From contig NW_014577203.1 in NCBI RefSeq assembly GCF_000485595.1, positions 358,266 through 403,341 of the forward strand: DNA of 45,076 nt, read 5' to 3'. This DNA is from Priapulus caudatus. Taxonomy: Eukaryota; Priapulida; Priapulimorpha; Priapulimorphida; Priapulidae. Of this stretch, positions 1-9,477 are shown one piece after another (the first letter of the stretch is position 1; each line of letters starts with the position of its first letter). A program made the translations under genes and the position numbers. Below the pieces are notes generated by a model. It made no database searches and was not told the DNA's origin. It was given only the letters and a program-made list of their open reading frames with translations.

Positions 1-730
1 GAAGACACGGGCACCGGGCTCGTCGCCATGCGCGCACGGACGCTCGCGACGGGAGGGTCACGTCGGACCCGCGCCTCGCCGCAAACGGGTCGAGGTTGGC
101 GCTCTCGGCCGCCACGGTCGGCCACGGCGCGGCGGCCGGCGGCCCAGGAGGCGGCAAGGCTGGGGCCTGAAGTGACGGCCGACTCGCATCGATAGCGCCC
201 GTTGCCGCGCTAACGGCCGTCGCGCCGACTTCGAGAGTGTCCTGGGGAGAAGGTCGCCCGCGCGCGGCAGAGGGCCTGCCACCCGGTCGCGCCGCGACCG
301 TTCGTCGCGTCTGCAACTCGCGCCGGCCGCGGTCGCTGTGCCGTACGCCTGCGCGGGAGGCGTGCGCATGCCCGCGGCGCGCGCTGCCGGTCGTCGCTGG
401 CGGCGCTCGCGACGCTTGCCGATGCCATCTGCCGCGGCTGTTAGAGGGCCCGTGGCTGCGTCCCGTGGCGACGACGCGACGACGGGATCGATTGCGTTCG
501 CACTGTGACAGTCAGGGTGGGAGAGGAGACCGTGCGTCGCCGCGCGCACTGGCTTCCATTGGGCGGCCGCGTGTTCTCTCGCCGTGGTGACGAGAGCGTC
601 GATCGCGGAGACGATGGAGAGTAGTGGGCGGTATGGCGAAGATAGGCTTTGCCTCCTTGCTCCTGTTGTACGGGGACGCTCAGTGGCACTGCGCGTCCGC
701 GGCTGCTTGTGTCCGCGCGCGCCCGCCACG
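1..730 (-). other. GC-rich, coding-like stretch, unrecognised
   Basis: The first 600 bases are very GC-rich and keep long open frames on the minus strand. One frame (729 down to 58) runs through residues such as AIDALVTTAREHAAAQWK before turning Arg-rich. Another minus frame, lacking a Met, is open at the left edge and reads NLDPFAARRGSDV near 60-110. A real exon pair with a frame change is possible, but long open frames are expected by chance at this GC content. I do not recognise a family. A CpG-island promoter is an equal alternative. Confidence 0.2.
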
Positions 731-1790
731 TGCGGGGACGTTACTGCTGCTGTGTGACGTTAAGGGACCCGTGGACATGGATCTTTATGCTAGTGGTTTA
801 TATTTCTCTGCTGATATGTGAGTGGAAAAGTAGGATGGCGTTTGTTTAAGAAAATGGCGACTCTCCCCATGTTGGATTCTGTTGGCCGGCGTCCTATCGG
901 GGGTGGGATTTTGCATTGTCTTAACTCGACCATTTGTGCAGATTGTTGGTGCGATACTAACAGTGACTGTTTTCAGATATGGGTAAGATATTTTTTCGGG
1001 ACAGGTCTGTGGCCCGAGTAAGGGTGGCGGGAGAAGCGGGCCCTTGGGGGTGTGGGGCTTGTGCGTGAGATATTTCAGCGTTTTATTCATGAAGAGATAA
1101 TTCATTTGAATATCTCAGCATTTTTTTGTCCTGGTGCGTGATAGATATTGTAAGATCAGCGTGGATGGTGGCGGGAAGCGTGAGATTCTTGCGTCAAAAT
1201 GCGCGAGGTCTCCACGTCAATGCGGTGAGATTGGCAGCGCCTGGAATTCACACTGAGGTTGCTTTTAGAATGCTATCATTGAGCCAGAGTGTGCTCGTGG
1301 AATTGTTCGCGCCAGGACGATTTTAGTATCTGTAGACGCAGGGTATTGTTTGCCCATGCATATGGGGCGGGCTTGAGGGCAAATCAGACTGGGGTAATCT
1401 CAGCACCTTGGTGGCGCCTGGATGCCGGATTGTTCGCGCCCTAAATTATATCTTAACCTGGGTTGGCCCATAGGCGGGCACAATGCTATCCACGATCTGT
1501 ATGTAAAGAGCATGGGCTGATGGATCAATGTGACCGTGTAAATCCTGCAGAGCGCTAGATTGTGCTTGTTGCTATATACTTTAGTGGTATGGTCACTCAC
1601 AGACAGAAGGTAGAATAATATATTACACATATTTATAATCACTCAGCGTGCCATTAAGTGAAGCTCCTATTTACCCCCGGTAAAATTCATGTGGATTCAT
1701 TAGTATTGTAGGGTTGTGGGGTAAATTCTCCAAGGATCGCCACAGGGATCCTCAGAGATTATTCTTATCGCACAACACAAATTATACTCT
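731..1790. other. gene-less stretch
   Basis: Ordinary mixed-composition sequence without a supported exon. Two similar snippets carrying GCGCCTGG followed by TTCGCGCC (about 1238-1315 and 1413-1440) hint at a degenerate repeat. The missing last PMS1 exons were searched for here on the minus strand and not found. Confidence 0.3.
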
Positions 1791-1796
1791 TAAAAC

Positions 1797-2747
1797 CTGC
1801 ATGGTGCGCCAGCAGGGGTCGCCGCCGAGCGCGGCGCGGGAGAGGGCGACGGCGGGCGACAGCGGCTGCGTCGGCAGCAGGTGGCGCCGCGCGAGCCGCT
1901 CGAACAGCGCGATCTCGTGCAGCCGGTGGACGTTGAGAGCGTAGACGGCGTCGCCATGGCGACACAGCCACGCGCGGCCGCCGTACGCGCATCCAACAAG
2001 AGTCACCTCCGCCTCTGTTTCTGCCTCCGTCTTCACCCCTGCCTTCTCCTCCGTGGTGTCAGGGGGCGGCGCCGCCCCGCGCGCGTCCGCGAGCGAGAAC
2101 GCGAGTGGGACGACGCGACGGGAAACCTTCCTGCCACCTCCGCCGCCGCCGCCGCCGCCTCGCGCCGCTTCCCGCAGCAGCTCGACGACTGACGAACGCG
2201 CGACGACGGGTTGCCGCGGCGACGACAACGACGCGCTGCTCAGCTTCCAGCGCTTCCCGGGGCGCTGCGACGGCGGCGGCTGCGTGGGATCCGCACGTCT
2301 CTTCGGCGCGGGGACGGACGACGGCGGTCGCAGCAGCGTCACCGGCGCCACCGCGCCGTCGCTCTGCAGGTAGCGCCCTCTGCTCCACTCCGCCGCCGCG
2401 TCGGCTTCTCCGGTCTTTCGCTCGTCGCTCGAGATCAAATTCTTCCCACCGACTTCGGGGACGCGATTCGCCGTCTGTTCGCCAGAAGTCGCCGGCGCAG
2501 CGGAAATGTTACTGAGAAGGTTAGTGTGTTCGCTGGTAACGTCCGTTGTCGTGACGGGACCCGCAGTGTCGGCTAGTGTGTTGATGGTGACGGCTAGCGG
2601 GGCGCGGCGCATGATGTCGACGGTGCTAGTGGGGTTTGGAAAGAGATGTGTCGCCGTATCGTCGTGTCTCGCCATGACATCGTGTCTCTTCGCCTCGTCG
2701 TGTCTCGCCATGACATCGTGTCTCTTCGTCTCGTCGTGTCTCGCCAT
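1797..2747 (-). CDS. PMS1: PMS1 exon: linker plus start of C-terminal domain
   Basis: This frame stays open from about 2876 and the first Met is at 2747. It opens with a 12-residue repeat (RHDVMARHDE type), passes through a Ser/Pro/Arg-rich linker with EADAAAEWSRGRYL (human PMS1 has a matching EWSRG segment), then a Gly run. It ends with VTLVGCAYGGRAWLC and YALNVHRLHEIALFERLA, which aligns with the PMS1 C-terminal dimerisation domain. The endonuclease motif DQHA-x2-E-x4-E of PMS2/MLH3 keeps its spacing here but reads NVHR-LH-E-IALF-E. The metal-binding Asp and the Gln and Ala are therefore changed, as expected for a non-nucleolytic PMS1. The exon ends at CAG|GTTTTA (last base 1797). The upstream acceptor is uncertain; a pyrimidine-rich site near 2625 is one option and would exclude the repeat from the protein. 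Confidence 0.7.
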
Positions 2748-4598
2748 GACATCGTGTCTCAGTTGCTCGTCCGTCTGTTCTTCCGCGGCATGACATCGTG
2801 TCCTCTTCGTCTTGCTTCGGCACGTCTCATCAGCTCCCCGCTGGCCCGCCCGTCGCTTACCGCCACGCCGTTGAAGCTATCCACATATCTGCGTCGAACA
2901 CGAAGACAGAAATCGCGATCGTCGTGCTCGTGATGCGACTCGCCGTGCAACGGTGGCGCCACTACGGACGGCAAAGCTTGGGCGAGCATTCGCAACGGAC
3001 GCCGGAACCAGAAATCGGGGGCTCGCGCGATTCACCTTCGCGACGGGTGGCCGCCGGACTCCATGAAGAGGGCGCCGGTCGTCTGCCGGGCGCCGGCGGA
3101 CGTTACCGCAGAAGAAGGCGCTCTGCACAGTAATCCCTGACGGAAAGCGTGGCCGCGGGTGGCGGTCTCATGTCCCGTTTCTCTGACACCCGCTGCCCAC
3201 GCTGGCGCCTCTCGGCAACCCGACTCTCGCCTGCTCCTCCTCGTTCAGCCTTTTTCGTCATCTCCCGGCCCGGCCTGTCCCCTCCTTCTCCTGCTCCCTC
3301 GTCATCCGCGGCCGTGGTGCTGTCCCCGGCCCGCGTTTCCCCATCGTTCTCGGTCCGCGCTCAGCGGCGGCCTCCTCCTCCTCCTCCTTATCTGCCCGCC
3401 CATCGATGTTCGCCTGGCATTGCCGCTCCACGCTGTCATATCCCCCATCGTTCTCATCAAGCGGCGAGCGTGTCCGCTCCCCGTCGACGAGGCGCCAGCG
3501 CGCGCCCGGTCCCCGTAAGAAACGCTCGCAGGAGCAGCAGGTAGGACGTCCAGCCACTCCCTCCTCGTCGCTCAGGACAGCACCCGCGACTTGTCGGCTG
3601 CACATCGTTCGCAGTCGGAGCCCGCCGGCCGGCCGCCTCGAAGCTGACGCATGCGCACGGGTGGCGCCGCCGCTGGCCATCGCTCCGCGGGACACGCTGG
3701 TGCTCGGCGGAGGGTACGACTGCGCGACGCCTTCAGCCGAACGCGCGCGGCCTTTGACGACCACGAGGCAGCGTCGGCGTCGGCGGAGAACGAGGTCCCG
3801 CGGCGCCGCGGGTCGGGGGCAGGAACGCCGTCGACACGGGCCGCCGCCGCCTCCTCGACGATGCGGCACAGCAGAGCGTCCGCCGCCCCCGCCCCCCCCC
3901 CCCGCCCCCAGAGGCGCGCCGAGTGTCTGCGCGCCGATCTGGGTCGGGCTCTTCTGCAGCGGGGGCGTCGCCCCGGTCGCGGCCGCACGCGTCAAGGCGG
4001 GACGCGCGGCGCGCCGCCCGCCGTACGCCGCCAGCAGGTTCTCAAACGGCGCGCCAGCTCCCTCTCGGCGCCCCCATGGCCTCGGCGAGCGCGCCGCCGC
4101 CGCACGGGATGCGCGTGCGAACAGCTGCGGCGACCACGCGTCGTCGCTCGCCAAGCGGGCAACTAGGCTTCGTATGCGGGCCGCGTGCTTCTACCGTCGC
4201 CCCCGACGACGTACACTCCACGCCTACGTCAATCCGCTGAGTCTTTCGTCCCTATGGCTGACGTCGCAACGGCCGCGAGCGCGGGGAGGGCCTCTCCGCG
4301 GCAAGCCGTACGCTCTGCAGACGTCCCGCGAGAGTCGGAGTCGGCGAGCTTCCGACGTGCGGTGGCGCGCGCGGCGCTCCTCGCGGTCGCCGCCGCGATC
4401 CGCTGACCGTATGTCGCGCACTCCGATGCGCTCCAGCAGGCCGCACGGCGTCGAGCCGCACGTCCATGCAGGTGGCGCGCCGCCGCGTCAAGCGCGTTCT
4501 CGACGAGCCTCCATTCACGACGCCTCACGCGGCGCACTGTGCATCACCTGCGGCGCTCTGCGATCAGGCCGCGCCGTACTCGCTGTCAGCGCCTTCAT
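1797..4598 (-). CDS. PMS1: PMS1 MutL homologue, partial, frame-disrupted
   Basis: PMS1 is a MutL-family ATPase that pairs with MLH1 in mismatch repair. The minus strand begins at an ATG at 4598 with MKALTASTAR, like the family's MKQLP-type start. It then shows, in shifting frames, VENALDA (ATPase motif I), MDVRLD, GLLERIGVRD (motif II region) and CRGEALPALAAVA (GFRGEAL motif, about 4270-4310). Further on come LFAR-PVRRR and ENLLAAYG, which fit the transducer domain. A possible FFCGN-RPADD segment lies near 3110. The linker and C-terminal domain lie in 2747-1797. At least four frame changes are needed in 4598-4230. That means either decay or uncorrected long-read indels; local GC is extreme. 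Exons after 1797 are not visible. Exact internal exon borders are unresolved; a good donor (GCG|GTAAGC) ends an open frame at 2861. Identity as PMS1 rather than PMS2/MLH3 rests on the start, an EWSRG linker motif and the C-terminal segment. Confidence 0.68.
2645..2800 (-). repeat. 36-bp minisatellite, possibly coding
   Basis: About three good copies and flanking partial copies of a 36-bp unit containing TCTCGCCATGACATCGTG. Being a multiple of three, the unit stays open in several frames. In the PMS1 frame it reads RHDVMARHDE/AK. Whether it is translated depends on the splice acceptor used. Confidence 0.75.
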
Positions 4599-4906
4599 GG
4601 TCGTTGGTGACGCAGAACGCGTCTGTCCCGGATGAAAACTCTGACAACCTTATACGATTGCTGGTTAAGGAGAAGAAAAGCTCGCGCAATCTAAACAATT
4701 TTGAGGTTATGGCGAAGAAACCCGCAATCTAAACGATTTCCCAGTTCCGCTCGCCGCGGCGGAAACGTCCGATGCGGATCGTGAAAGAATCTCTTGCATA
4801 AGATCACGGAGCGTCGACGCACACGTGTAATCAGTGATCACACTAGCGGGAACAGCAGCTGCTCTCGCGAGGTTTTCGCCAGCGCTCTAAAGGCTGAAAA
4901 CAAAGT

Positions 4907-5337
4907 GTTGCTATAGGCAACAATTGCTCAGCCTCCTGTCCACACACACGCACGCGCTGCGGTGTTGCTATGGGCAACAATTGCTCAGCCTCCTGTCCAC
5001 ACACACACACGCGCTGCGGTGTTGCTATAGGCAACAATTGCTCAGCCTCCTGTCCACACACACGCACGCGCTGCGGCGTTGCTATCGGCAACAATTGGTC
5101 AGCCTCCTGTCCACACACACGCATGCGCTGCAGCGTTGCTATCGGCAACAATTGCTCAGCCTCCTGTCCACACACACGCACGCGCTGCGGCTTTGCTATC
5201 GGCAACAATTGGTCAGCCTCCTGTCCACACACACGCATGCGCTGCAGCGTTGCTATCGGCAACAATTGGTCAGCCTCCTGTCCACACACACGCATGCGCT
5301 GCAGCGTTGCTATCGGCAACAATTGGTCAGCCTCCGG
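4907..5337. repeat. 57-bp minisatellite overlapping the Rab stop
   Basis: About 7.5 head-to-tail copies with starts at 4907, 4964, 5021, 5078, 5135, 5192, 5249 and 5306. Each unit carries GTTGCTAT(C/A/G)GGCAACAATTG, a CAGCCTCCTGTCC block and a CA-rich part. The last unit contains the stop codon and final codons of the Rab gene. The unit is 19 codons long, which explains the long meaningless open frames on both strands here. Within the unit GTTGC..GCAAC forms a small palindrome. Confidence 0.93.
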
Positions 5338-6629
5338 TCGATCGACGACACGTTACTTCCTGAGGTGATCACGATGCCCTGCGCGTGTTCCTCCAGCGCA
5401 ACCTTCGCATAGTTCTCCTTCAGCACTCTCGCTAACGACACGAACGCGTCTTCGATGTTCGTCGCATCCTTTGCGCTCGTTTCCATGGTAGCGAGCATCC
5501 CGTGCTGCTCGGCGAGATAGTACGCCTCCTCCGGGTCGACTTCACGAAGGTTCGCGAGATCGGACTTGTTTCCTAGAAGCGAAGGAAGGCGACCGGTTAT
5601 TGGGGAAACTTTTTCTGGGTAGAACCGAACGCACATTCACGGTTATTTTCATGGAGCAAATTTCATGAGTTTTTAATAAGTAACAATGTTAACTTATATT
5701 ATAGAACACTAAAATAATGATTTAGTTGCAATTTCTTTAAAGAGGAATTGTAACCTATTGAAGTAAGCTACACTTACATAATATTGATTAGGAATGACTC
5801 TACCCACAAATAGGCTCGCACCAAATCATATATAGCATTACAGATAAAGAGTGGTTACCGGTATTACTTATTTCAGGTTATTTGTTTAATTAACATTGTT
5901 TTGTGAAATAAACGTACCTATCAACACTTTCTCAATGTTTGTACCCGCATATCTAGAAACATCAGCTAACCAACGCTCAATATTATTGAAGGTATCTCTT
6001 TTAGTGATGTCATAGGCAATTATAACTCCATTCGCACTTCTATAGTAGCTCTGTGTGATTGTTCTAAAACGCTCCTGTCCAGCGGTGTCCCACACTTGAA
6101 GCTGAAATGTAGAAGCAGTAATAAAGCAGCCTTCTTTCAATCTAAATCCATAATGCATTATTCCCATGCATGGAAGAAAACTATTAAACTTTAAAGTTAA
6201 AAGCAAGGGTGTATCCACAAGTCCTTGCGTCATATGATGCTAGGTGACCTACTGGTTAATGCGCTTCTGTTTTTTAACCTGATAAAAATACTTCTACTTC
6301 TAGTGGATATATTCCGAAATAGTTTCAAATTTGAAATTTTGATTTTTTTGTCACGTCCTAATCCCAGTATAAAAAATTATTTGACTCCTGTACCACATAA
6401 ATATACACGCAATAGCAATTTAAATAAGTACCTTGACCCTCTTGCCATCGAGAACAAGTGTTTTCATAGTAAAATCCACACCAATTGTACTACCGTGCCG
6501 CTCGGTGAACACTCCCGTTTTGAATCGTTGAACGACGCACGTTTTCCCAACTCCCGCATCGCCGATCAGTACAATTTTAAATAAGTAATCAAAGTTTTCA
6601 TCTGAATCATACGTGCTAGAATAAGCCAT
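5310..6629 (-). CDS. RAB43: Rab19/Rab43-like small GTPase
   Basis: Three exons on the minus strand: 6629-6432, 6101-5918 and 5572-5310, with matching phases and GT-AG introns; 214 aa, the usual Rab size. Motifs: P-loop GDAGVGKT (residues 23-30), switch I STIGVDF (Thr48), WDTAGQE (70-76), NKSD (129-132) and ETSAK (158-162). The C-terminus ends in CCR, a geranylgeranylation-type double Cys followed by one residue, which is a slightly unusual ending. [16 protein letters not shown]-type residues and VSRYAGTNI place it in the Rab19/43 group, closer to RAB43; an invertebrate orthologue may be called Rab19. The family cycles between GDP and GTP on Golgi/endosomal membranes and directs vesicle traffic. 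The start ATG has a good context (CAAATGG). The last exon's final eight codons and stop are shared with the adjoining minisatellite. Confidence 0.93.
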
Positions 6630-7404
6630 TTGAAAGTCGTGGCGTTCTAAACGCGATTACTATGCTACAACACCGAGTATATCACTGTATAAATAGCAAA
6701 ACATTAGACACTAAAACTAAGTCGGATCTGCACTCTTCCATGATGGACGTATATACTGCCACCTAACGGATCATTTATCTATTATGTTACGCAAAGCGAT
6801 AAACTTTCCTCGCTAAATAATCTCTTTGGAGAAACGTAATAAAAATTCCGTTCGTGCTAGAGTTCTATAGCTTTATATAGAGAAAATAGAATTATAGAAT
6901 ATTTAAAATTAGAATATTATAATTTTACACGCATGTACCACTGCTAGGGCACCCATCTTGCACAAACTAGGAATTTCAGTGGATTCGCAGTTTGGGCAAC
7001 CAATCTGCAAATTGCGCAAAACCTGTCAGTGTTACATATTTTTATTAACTATTAAATATTACTATTAGCAAAAAAATTAATACTGACCACCACGGCACCA
7101 GCAGGTTCCCGTGCTGCACACACATGATAACTATATCCTGATTCCTAGACCCTAGTCACTATCTTGGTAGCATTGAAGTGTGCCATCGACAGACGAAATA
7201 CATGATACATGTGACGTGTGCACTGTATCATGATTTTACATTGACAGTCATTGTTTCGGGCTCAATATAGTCACCTGACAGTCTGACTAATTAATTTTCC
7301 AGGGCACAATTTACTAGATTTGACAGATATTGTCAAGCAAGTGTTCTAGACTAATCTAAATATGGTACATGCAAGTAACTGTTAACCTAACCACAAGTTT
7401 GAAG
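6630..7404. promoter_or_regulatory. upstream region of the Rab gene
   Basis: Intergenic sequence directly upstream of the Rab start. No clear TATA box or exon was seen. It contains a short imperfect palindrome at about 7200-7232 (CATGATACA ... TGTATCATG) around a GTGACGTG core. Promoter function is inferred from position only. Confidence 0.3.
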
Positions 7405-7898
7405 ACCAATCAAGGGCCTTCTAGCAACCTACCAATCAGAGGCCTTCTAGCAGCCAACCAATTCTGGACCTCGTAGGAGCCGACCAATCAGGGGCCTCGT
7501 AGCAGCCAACCAATCAGGGACATCGTAGCAGCCGACCAATTAGGGGCCTCCTAGCAGCCAACCAATCAGGGGCCTCATAGAAACCAACCAATCAAGGGCC
7601 TTCTAGCAACCTACCAATCTTGGACCTCGTAGTAGACGACTAATCAGGGGCCTCCTAGGAACCTACCAATCAGGGGCCTCGTAGCAGCCAACTAATCCTG
7701 GGCTTCGTAGCAGCCAACCAATCCTGGGCTTCGTAGCAGCCAACCAATGATGGCTCTCGTAGCAGCGAACCAATCAGGGGCCTCGTAGCAGCCGAACAAT
7801 CAGGAGCCTTGTAGCTACCAACCAATCCTGGACCTCGTAACAGACGATCAATCAGGGAACTCGTAGCAGCCGACTAATCGTGAGCCTCCTAGCAATCA
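7405..7898. repeat. 26-bp tandem array, 19 units, CCAAT in each intact unit
   Basis: Nineteen units with exact 26-bp spacing; the first starts at 7405 and the last at 7873, 18 periods later. A typical unit is ACCAATCAGGGGCCTCGTAG plus six bases. Fourteen units keep an intact CCAAT and several keep CCAATCA, the preferred NF-Y core; the others have CTAAT, ACAAT or TCAAT. Units differ by point changes only and never in length. The array sits between the divergent Rab (-) and ORC3 (+) genes, about 0.8 kb from the Rab start and 1.6 kb from the ORC3 start. Confidence 0.93.
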
Positions 7899-9050
7899 AA
7901 CTGTCCATCAACTAATCAGGGAATCATTTAACAATCATCGATTTTGAATTAATCTGTTATCAATCATCGGTTGGTAATTAATCTTTTAACCATCATCCAC
8001 AAATCAATTATTACAATTCTTATTATTTATTATTATAATTATTATATATTATGTTATACTTTGGTTATATATTATTACACTTATTATTATAACTCCATTG
8101 CCTAACACTTACCTTACCCTACCTTACTTGACTTCAGACAATTACACATAACATCATGATGTTAAAGCAGCATATTTTCCTGAAGGCTGAAATATTTCGC
8201 TCTATGCTGTATCTCTTTGCATTCCATGTTATTTAAACTCCAGTTCATGAATCACTCTAATAAAGAATTACTTGGAATATCATCAGGGCACTGCTCAAAG
8301 CAAAAATGAACAAGAGGTAACGTATATGGTTAATGGACAAAATAATTTATTCACATCAATTTTTCAGACAGCGTTTCTCGAATATTCAGTTGGGTTAAAA
8401 ATCACCCGTTACAAATTTTAACCTCGTCGGAGCTTCTACTTTCGGAATTAGTATCAAAGGTCTATGAACAAGTAACTTTATTTTCTGCTACCTTGGGTAT
8501 GGGGATTGTACGCTTTATCTGAGAATGGCCCACCTACCGGTAACGATTTTTCCTATTTATAACGGATTATATAACCGTTATTATATAACCGGAGTAGGGC
8601 TCAACCATAGTTTTGGTGGTGGCTACGCGGACTCACCTAATGCTCATCCTTGGGCCTATGTAAAATTCTTTGATTGTTTAGCTAAAATTCCTCAAAATAA
8701 TAATTGCTATCATTTTTTGCTGTCCTTATTTCTTGTTATTTTCATTGCATTATGTCTAATCTCTAAAAGAATGTAAAAATTCTGATATCACTACGATCAC
8801 AGCGCCCTGCCTTTTCTACGGAGCATAGGGGCCCCATTTGAAAACAAAAGCGCACATGTTTATGATTTAGCTTCAGTGGCTTGTCCTCTGATTTCCGAGA
8901 GGTTTATGCAATATTTAACTATTTAAAACATTTATGAGATAGCGACTACGTTACTAAACATGCACATGTTTGGTGAATACATTCTACTAGAGAAATGCCT
9001 ACTAGTACTAGAGCCTAGCTGCCTAATAGTTGAATAAGCGACTGTTTTCG
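7899..9050. other. AT-rich intergenic stretch
   Basis: AT-rich sequence with ATTATTATA runs around 8020-8100. An 83-residue open frame at 8525-8776 has no recognisable domain and is not called a gene. Nothing else supported. Confidence 0.4.
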
Positions 9051-9059
9051 GCGTGCCAA

Positions 9060-9240
9060 ATCTTGAGTTGAGATTGTCAGTCAAAGTTTGATTGTTAGTC
9101 AAGTTGAGATTGTCTCTTGAGTCTTAAGTCTTGTTGAGTCAGTCAAGTTGAGGCAGTCAAGTTGAGTCAGTCAAGTTGAGGCAGTCAAGTTGAGTCTTGT
9201 TGAGGTTGTCAGTCAAGTTAAGATTGTCAGTCAAATTTGG
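9060..9240. repeat. GTCAAGTTGAG degenerate repeat
   Basis: About ten irregular copies of an 11-20 bp motif containing GTCAGTCAAGTTGAG, just upstream of the ORC3 start. Simple low-complexity repeat without an obvious role. Confidence 0.8.
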
Positions 9241-9477
9241 AAATCCGCACTTTGGGCAGCACGATCTCAGGATTGCTTGCGCAAATTCCAAGTTTGGGTA
9301 CAACAGAGCCACGGATCAACGTGCGAGAACCCGGCAACTTTGTAACTAGTTATTTTGATTCTACTTCAATCAACATCAACGACAACATTTAGGGACGGGT
9401 TAGATTATGGAATCTGTAGACTGTAATCATAAAATTATAACCAAAGGCAAAGGATAATCATACACTCGATTGAAAGG

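Noticed and set aside
3258-4635. Long open frames on both strands, up to 409 residues on the plus strand
   Set aside because: Arg/Pro/Ala-rich frames expected at this GC content; recognisable PMS1 motifs lie on the minus strand instead.
4843-5412. Repetitive open frames such as [19 protein letters not shown]
   Set aside because: Produced by the 57-bp (19-codon) minisatellite; they overlap the proven Rab last exon on the opposite or shifted frame.
7405-7898. CRISPR-like regular repeat
   Set aside because: No unique spacers between repeats; it is a plain 26-bp tandem array in a eukaryotic genome.
8525-8776. 83-residue open frame
   Set aside because: No domain, no splice or promoter support, AT-rich surroundings.
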